64,000 bases of DNA from contig BDIU01000110.1 of NCBI GenBank assembly GCA_002118135.1, positions 232,053-296,052 on the forward strand, in the 5' to 3' direction. This document shows, in pieces, positions 58,692 through 64,000 of this stretch (position 1 is its first letter; each line of letters opens with the position of its first letter). The notes beneath the pieces were generated by a model. That model saw nothing but the letters and a program-made list of their open reading frames with translations, was not told the DNA's origin and searched no databases. This DNA is from Trebouxia sp. TZW2008 (lineage: Eukaryota; Chlorophyta; Trebouxiophyceae; Trebouxiales; Trebouxiaceae). Made by a program: the position numbers and the translations under genes.

Positions 58692-59847
58692 GATATTTCT
58701 CGCTGCAGCAATGACTGCTTCTTTATGAGCAATTCAAAAAGGCTCAGACAGCTCAGAAGCAGGCCAAGTTGAGCTCTTAACGCGGCCAGCTGGCTGAGCA
58801 GTAACTTTGATAGTATCATCTCAACTGAGTGTCTGATGTGCTGATTTTGCTTGTAATGAGAAAATAATATAGGACACTTCGGCATGTTGTTCCTGCCCAG
58901 TTATGCTGCGTTTGGGGCCATTTCACCATTTGCTGTAAGCATATGTGCTACAGCTCTCAAGTCAAGTTCATTGCCTACTAGCAGTTCGCAAGTTGTGCTG
59001 AAGTGCTTCCAGTATAAGTAGTTGCAGTCAATAGTGTAAAGTTCATTGCAGCTATGTCTTGTCAGATGCATCTGGCTGCTGAGTCATGGCAAAAAGCCAA
59101 ACAAAAAGTCTATGCCATTAGGCGTGCTTGAGAGGCCTCATACAGACTGTGGCGTCCCTCTAGCAGAGTCATGCAATGGGTGGTTGCTTCTGTGCAGCAT
59201 CATTGCCGCCAAAAAACCCGTGAAGTAAGCTAGTCTGACTGCAATGCCTTATCGACCTTACAGGGATTGTCATGCTTCTGCAAATCACCACCACACTGCA
59301 AATCACCTTTACACTGCAAAGCACCTCACAGGCGTAGAAGTCACAAATGACATCAATGAACGCTCACAAGTGTAAGTACCAGCACATGGTACAAGTGCAG
59401 ACCTGTTTGGGCGCATTTAGCAGAAGCAATCAACAAGTTGCGCCTACATTCAGCGTTGGCTGCTGATCCTCAAACACTGCGCTAAGGCAATCCATCACAC
59501 ATGGCTTTGGGTAGCAATATCGTGACGCAAGCTGTACACTAGGCAAGGGCTGCATGGTTATTGATGGCAGTCAGCACTTGAACTGCAATCAGCTCAACAA
59601 TAGTGCCCTGATACTAGTATATTTGCAGAGCAAGTCCATCTAGACAGTACTGCCCATAAAATGAGCGGACTGTCAAAAGGGCTGACCCGGATGCAAATCC
59701 CAAAAGAGCACTGAATCACAACTCTGGAACAATGCCAAGATCTTGCAAAGCTTTGTCATAAGCGGAATTGCTGGACCCAGTATGAAGAGCAAGGTTCATC
59801 TGGGCTGAGCGAGTGGCAACAGCACAGCCAGTAATAGCTGATTTGCC
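58692..59847. other. Convergent 3' spacer
   Basis: Between the 3' ends of the zinc-finger gene (+) and mL54 (-). It holds a small three-fold repeat of CACTGCAAATCACC type at about 59282-59326 and a TGTAA near 58851. No gene seen. Confidence 0.5.
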
Positions 59848-60412
59848 TCACACTCCCTTGGCTTTACTGAAGTTCTTGCTCTTGATGCCAGCTCTGTTGC
59901 TGAGCTTGAGCAATCTCATGTCCTGCACTTAAAGCATAAGTATACGCATGATGTGGAATACACTGTGGCGCTCTGTAAAGCTGCACTGAGCTGATTTGTC
60001 TGACAACGTGCAGAGCAGTTGACAAGCTGAGCAGATTAGAGCACAGGGCATAGCATCTCAAACCCACATCCTCATGGGACCTGTCCGCCTCAGCCATGCG
60101 GTTCAATTCTCCTAAAGTCTTGTCTGGTTTTGTCAAGCTGGCAAGCCAATCAGGGTATTCACCAGCAGGGCTTGCCGCAGTAAATGAGCCGGCTTCGCTT
60201 GCTGGCTGATTTGCAGCTGGAAGTGATGCTTTGCCTGCTTTGCCTGCCTTGCCAGCCAATCCTGACGGCACAAACTATCTCTTCTCCGTTGCCATGGCAG
60301 GGGAGAACACATTCGCTCTGTCAAGGCAAGCTTGGAAATGGAGCAGAACCACACCTCTAAACAGGTGAAAGGCTTGCGCAGCTCCGGCTTTTTGCGAAAT
60401 CGAACAAAACAT
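59848..60412 (-). CDS. MRPL54: Mitochondrial ribosomal protein mL54, 108 aa
   Basis: Exons on the minus strand: 60412-60355, 60261-60068, 59922-59848 (phases 1 and 0); 108 residues. mL54 (yeast MrpL37, PF08561 family) is a small protein of the mitochondrial large ribosomal subunit. The family core is plain: AGEYPDWLASLTKPDKTLGE, LNRMAEADRSHED, and the C-terminal RLLKLSNRAGIKSKNFSKAK, equivalent to the R[FY]IKLxNRxxIKxxN signature. The N-terminus (MFCSISQKAGAAQAFHLFRG followed by GKAGKAGKAS) is basic and suited to mitochondrial import. Exon 1 is the least certain part; it is supported by matching phase and a plausible presequence, not by conservation. Confidence 0.85.
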
Positions 60413-60542
60413 CAGCTGTTGGCTTCAAGTCTACGCTCGAAAGGCTACGACGCTGTGCAACACTTTAATGGCAGACGTCTTTTGATGCCTTATGCCACTC
60501 GGTCTTATCGAGCAGCATCCCAGCACTGACTTTGCAGGCCTG

Positions 60543-60842
60543 ATGCACCTGCTGTGTGAAATTTGCCATGTCTTTCGTCTTTCCGATACACAGCGCAATG
60601 TACTAACTGTTCCACTTTCAGACCCTTCTTGTTGTCCCGACCCAACCCAGCCCAGCCCAAAGCCCAACCGCATATCATTGGCTGCAGACCCCACGTTGAT
60701 ACTTCAGCAGGCTGGGATTACGATTTTGCCAAAGGCCCCAGACAACCTTGCTGCCCCAGTTGTTGATGCTGCTGGGTCTACTTCAATGGCTGTTGATTCC
60801 AATGCTAGAGTTCGATGTTGCTTTCCGGTCGCCTCTTCATAA
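60543..60842 (+). CDS. Hypothetical 99-aa open frame
   Basis: An uninterrupted frame from ATG 60543 to TAA 60842 starts MHLLCEICHVFRLSDTQRNV and contains a Pro-rich part (DPTQPSPKPNRISLAADPT) and a hydrophobic piece LILQQAGITILPKAPDNLAA. It is head-to-head with mL54, as genes often are in this window, which argues for a real gene, but there is no family match I know and its composition is unremarkable. It could also be a single exon or 5' UTR noise. Confidence 0.25.
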   Translation: MHLLCEICHVFRLSDTQRNVLTVPLSDPSCCPDPTQPSPKPNRISLAADPTLILQQAGITILPKAPDNLAAPVVDAAGSTSMAVDSNARVRCCFPVASS

Positions 60843-61156
60843 CACAATCTTTATTTGATGATTGTGTTCTGTTTTTGTCGCTCATGACTTGCAATGATAT
60901 AGTCACAGATTTCAGATACTTGAATTGGAGTTGGCCCCAATTGTGGCACATCGATTAGACTTGTTGTCTAGTTGAAGCATGTAAAACCCCTCTCTGGATG
61001 GTCTCTGGATATACGGTTTGACGGTTGTCCTGGGGCGTAAATATCATGACTACCGTAACAAATACGCATTTGTGCTGTGGCCACCCCTGAGCAGATGTTT
61101 TGTCGTCCTAGCCATCCCTGCACGCGCAACGTGTTCCTGTGCGCACATCTAAAGGT
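60843..61156. other. Short spacer, nothing seen
   Basis: Between the hypothetical frame (+) and the 3' end of the HNH_2-like gene (-). No feature recognised. Confidence 0.45.
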
Positions 61157-62976
61157 CTACATAAGCATGGCCTGCAAAGAAGGAGTTTCAGGATCTGACA
61201 TATGCATATCTGCTGCCTTTGCGTCACTCAAAAACTTGTTCATCAGCAGATGGTCAAACGCCGGTGATTGCCAAGATGCCTCTGACATCTTCGGGGCTTC
61301 ATGTGTCTCACAAAACCATCCTTTTGTGTCTGCCTCCTGAATCGCCAGCATTGCATGCAAGCCGCAAAGTCTGCGTGCAGGATGAGCTGTCCTTGGGAGA
61401 TGCAGAAGGGTTCTGTGGATATCTCTCCACTTGGTACCCTTGCCAGCATGACCATCAACGTACTGCTCACGGCCTTTGGAATCCAATAGATGCGGGCTCA
61501 GCACATAAATCTGCAACCAACAGTAACACATAGTACCAATGGCAGAACAAAGGCGCCCCCAAAATATGCTTTCCCCAACATAGCTTCTCGCTTGAAAGAC
61601 CTGCCGTGAACAATCAGCATAACAACCTACCCGAAAAGCATCTGGTCCTTCTGGCACAATGGTCCACTTCCACCTGTCGAATTGTTTCTCCAGCTGCTTT
61701 TGCATCAGTATAATGTTGCGTGGCTCATGCAGCCTATAACCCATGAAGTTCTGCAGAAAAGACAGGGAAGTGTAGGGGCAAGAATGTTTAGTACTTGGCA
61801 GCAGTTCAAACTTGAAAGCATGTCAACACAACGTGTTAGTTTAGCCAGGGAGATTGATGAGTCACAGTGAATGAGTGATCGGCCAAGAAGCTCAGGTCAA
61901 TGAACTGGGTTTTGCCACAAGGAAGTTCCAAGCCACATTGCCAGACAAGCAACAACAATAACATTTGTGTGAAGCAGCTGGCACAATGATCAGCCGCATG
62001 TTTATCAAATTTATGCTAAAATGCTCACCAACAACCCCGTTGGCCAGCCCTGCCTATATATGCGCCCAGCAGTAATTGCCTCAAAGTTAACTACTTCACC
62101 AGTCACCATGCACCTGATTTTGCTCTTGTCTGCCTGGGACCCATAGTAGTACTCAATTGCCCCAAGCCGATACTCTTCAAGCTGCTCAGTGCTTGCTGAG
62201 CTGGACAATGGCCTCAGCTGGCCTCTCAACAACAGGCGTGCTAGAGTCGTGCTGTCTTGCAAAGCATCCATGAGCTGCTGCAATACTTGTTTGAGATCAC
62301 CTGACTCCTCTGTGTCTACGACACACGTGATTCAGCGTGAATTCGGGAGCTGAAGGCTATGGCATGTGATTGCGACTGCAGTGCTAAGTAGTCTGCCATG
62401 CTGCTGTCCAGTAATCTCTAAGCATACCAATGTGCATGATCTGCAACTTCCCCCAGCAATAGACTATGTGGCTATCATCAGCAATTGCTGAGGGAAGTGA
62501 TGGAGCAGGCGTGAAATAGCATCTGCATTGGGTCTGTAAATGCTGTACATTGCCAGCTTAGACGTGCCTGCTGCCTCCTGGTCAAAAGCTGAAGGGGATC
62601 TTGCGCAAGCTTAGTGAGCTGCAATGACCAGCTGGGATAACATTCAGGCCAGTATTACACTGACATGTGTGGTCATTTGCTGGCTGAAATGCATATTGCT
62701 GTCATGCTAGCTCAAGCAAGCAACTGTGCTGGTATGCATCGTCATGAGGCAATTGCTGACAAGTATTTTATGACTAGTACGCTAATGAAGATAGGTACCT
62801 GCTGACTTTAATATGTCAATCTCCTCCTCCACCTCTTCAGGGATCCCAGATATAAGTTCTCGCCACTCGCCCTTGCTCAAATCATTGACCTTGCTTTCGA
62901 GCAAAAAACTCTTGGCCTTTTCACTGGCAGTCTTGTTGCTGAAGAGAATTTGCTGCCGAACGGCTGCCAGGTCCAT
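61157..62976 (-). CDS. HNH_2-like protein lacking catalytic histidines, at least 310 aa
   Basis: Exons: 62976-62799, 62309-62029, 61750-61631, 61510-61157 (phases 1, 0, 0); 310 residues from the internal Met at 62976, but an acceptor just upstream (CCCTGCAG near 62985) suggests additional 5' exons. Residues 1-100 are helical and charged (LSKGEWRELISGIPEEVEEE). The middle resembles the HNH_2 nuclease fold (PF13391): IRCMVTGEVVNFEAITAGRI for the C-x-x-T-G...A-x-I part, and EPRNIILMQKQLEKQFDRWK followed by WTIVP for the N-G-[IL]-L-L...H-x-x-F-D part. In the family the first motif normally has His (AHI) and the second HxxFD; here these read AGRI and EKQFD, so the usual metal-binding histidines are missing and nuclease activity is doubtful. 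The C-terminus is unassigned (REQYVDGHAGKGTKWRDIHR). The assignment rests on motif spacing only. Confidence 0.6.
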
Positions 62977-64000
62977 GCCCTCACTGCAGGGAAAACCAGC
63001 AATTCAATCTCCCCTCCTCACAGCAATTTGACTACAACCAATTCAGCTTGCAGGCTACTGCATAAAAGGGTACCGTGCAGTCAGTGAGCCTGCTGTGTCT
63101 TTGCGTTACGATGGCTGCTCCTTACAAAGGCTTGTGAGCTGCATCCTGCCCCGTGCTGACTGGAACTTGACGCCCTGCAGACATTGAATTGGGAGGACGT
63201 TCAGGCGTGAACTTGTGGATATGCTGCAGTGAGAAAAGCACGGGACTGCTGCCTGCTGGCATGACTCTGCGATACAATTCGTGACACAACACTGCGATGC
63301 TTGTGCGTTTCGCGCACCTGGAGGCTTGGGCTGCAGGCCTGCTCGTCAAGGTCTGCCTGCTTCAACTGTAGCCTTCTGGTGCTGAAGATGTAGGTATTGA
63401 TGTTGCCGAATGTCGCCACAGGTGAAGTCGTTCGGAGCTGAATAGGCCAAGCAGAGAGGACCACCAGGCTTTTGGTACAAGAAAGGTACACAGAGCACCG
63501 AGAGGGGAGACGGAAGGTACGTCTTTGCTACACCAGTTGGGCTTTTGGAACTCTCTTGCACATACACTTGCATCACAGGTACAACTTGCAGTGAGCGAGC
63601 AGATAGCCGAAAGCTTTCGGCAGCGAAAGGGGCCGAAAGCTTTCGCCCTGCCGATTACAGGAAGCCCCATTCTGCCGATTGGCAAAAGCCCTTAACCCTA
63701 CTAAAAACCCTAGGGCTTCGACCAGCAAATCGGTTGGGTTTTTGACAAAACGACATGAAACGAAAAGGGTTTGTACCCAAAATACCCTAGTATGTCAGCA
63801 TTTTTCCCAAAATGCCAAAAAAAATCGTCCTGCGTGGCATAAGATTTGTCATGCACATCAATTTGGCTTTGCTGATATGTCGCTTGCAAAAGCATGACAA
63901 GACAATGTGGTGAAGATAAAGCTTTTGCAGCAAATGCCAGAGCTTTGAGACACATTTTGCTTGACAAAACACATGCAAATGTGCTGGGTTTGTGCTGTAA
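62977..64000. other. Upstream region of HNH_2-like gene, weak coding
   Basis: Minus-strand frames at about 63410-63310 (NINTYIFSTRRLQLKQADLD) and 63300-63125 (CHELYRRVMPAGSSPVLFSL) look coding and may be 5' exons of the HNH_2-like gene, but I could not join them with consistent phase. From 63600 on there are palindromes (listed) and CCCTA-rich words; the last 300 bases show nothing. Confidence 0.35.
63607..63645. repeat. Twin palindromes
   Basis: CCGAAAGCTTTCGG (63607-63620) is a perfect 14-base palindrome, and CGAAAGCTTTCG (63634-63645) repeats its 12-base core 27 bases further on. Two closely spaced copies of a perfect dyad suggest a binding site for a dimeric factor or a repeat remnant. 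Confidence 0.8.

Noticed and set aside
60332..60529. 65-codon + frame antisense to mL54 exon 1
   Set aside because: It overlaps the better supported mL54 start and its own promoter region, with no family resemblance.
1..64000. tRNA, rRNA or CRISPR features
   Set aside because: I saw no cloverleaf with TTCGANTC-type T arm, no rRNA core, and the spaced repeats (72, 142, 163, 167 bp) are contiguous tandem copies without unique spacers.
1..64000. Transposon or retroelement
   Set aside because: No transposase, reverse transcriptase or integrase motifs and no terminal repeats with target duplications were found; the inverted zinc-ribbon pair lacks such ends as far as I can see.

Overview
The window is nuclear DNA of a photosynthetic eukaryote, most likely a green alga (Chlorophyta; a trebouxiophyte-like lineage would fit, but I cannot place it further). 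Reasons: nearly every recognisable gene is split by GT-AG introns, often with exon ends of the form CAG|GT; predicted proteins are plant-type (cystathionine gamma-synthase, MRS2 magnesium transporter, a TAP38/PPH1-like plastid PP2C, a homologue of the small At2g23090-type zinc-finger protein); several carry organelle-targeting N-termini. The background is rich in TG/CA and poor in CG, while gene starts keep dense CG. I assembled exon models by hand from reading frame, splice sites and phase; they are predictions without transcript support.

Left part (1-16.3 kb): a nearly gene-free start, an unrecognised 10-kb-region gene on + (4370-10025, nine phase-0 exons, two GC-AG introns), an unrecognised - gene with a Lys/Arg tail (10614-13347), and a + gene with a C-terminal J-domain (13346-16284). 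The last two begin on the same CCATGG.

Middle (17-34.4 kb): three RTA1-like seven-helix membrane proteins (17065, 20759, 32876, all +), a family known mainly from fungi. Between copies 2 and 3 lies an inverted duplication: an intact zinc-ribbon (DUF4379/PF14311-like) gene at 23398-24631 (+) and a decayed copy at 31238-32417 (-) with three indels. A 72-bp minisatellite follows the intact copy, a related remnant follows the decayed one, and the spacer holds an unrecognised gene (28322-29111) and a 163-bp tandem repeat.

Right part (35-64 kb): a Ser/Gln-rich unknown (-), an MRS2/CorA-type Mg2+ transporter (+, 38768-45202) whose introns contain three independent three-copy tandem duplications of exon sequence, MsrB methionine sulfoxide reductase (-), a small secreted/organellar protein with four YxGx[FY] repeats (-), cystathionine gamma-synthase (+), the TAP38/PPH1-like phosphatase (-), the small C2H2 zinc-finger protein (+), mitochondrial ribosomal protein mL54 (-), and an HNH_2-like protein that has lost its conserved histidines (-). 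Genes are often arranged head-to-head over short CG-rich promoters (zinc-ribbon copy/RTA1-3, YxGx[FY]/CGS, PP2C/zinc finger) and tail-to-tail between. There is no operon logic; functional links are limited to shared plastid or mitochondrial location (methionine synthesis and repair, LHCII dephosphorylation, Mg2+ supply).

The most unusual content is the RTA1 cluster in a plant-lineage genome, the inverted zinc-ribbon pair, and the repeated exon-scale tandem duplications in the MRS2 and CGS introns.
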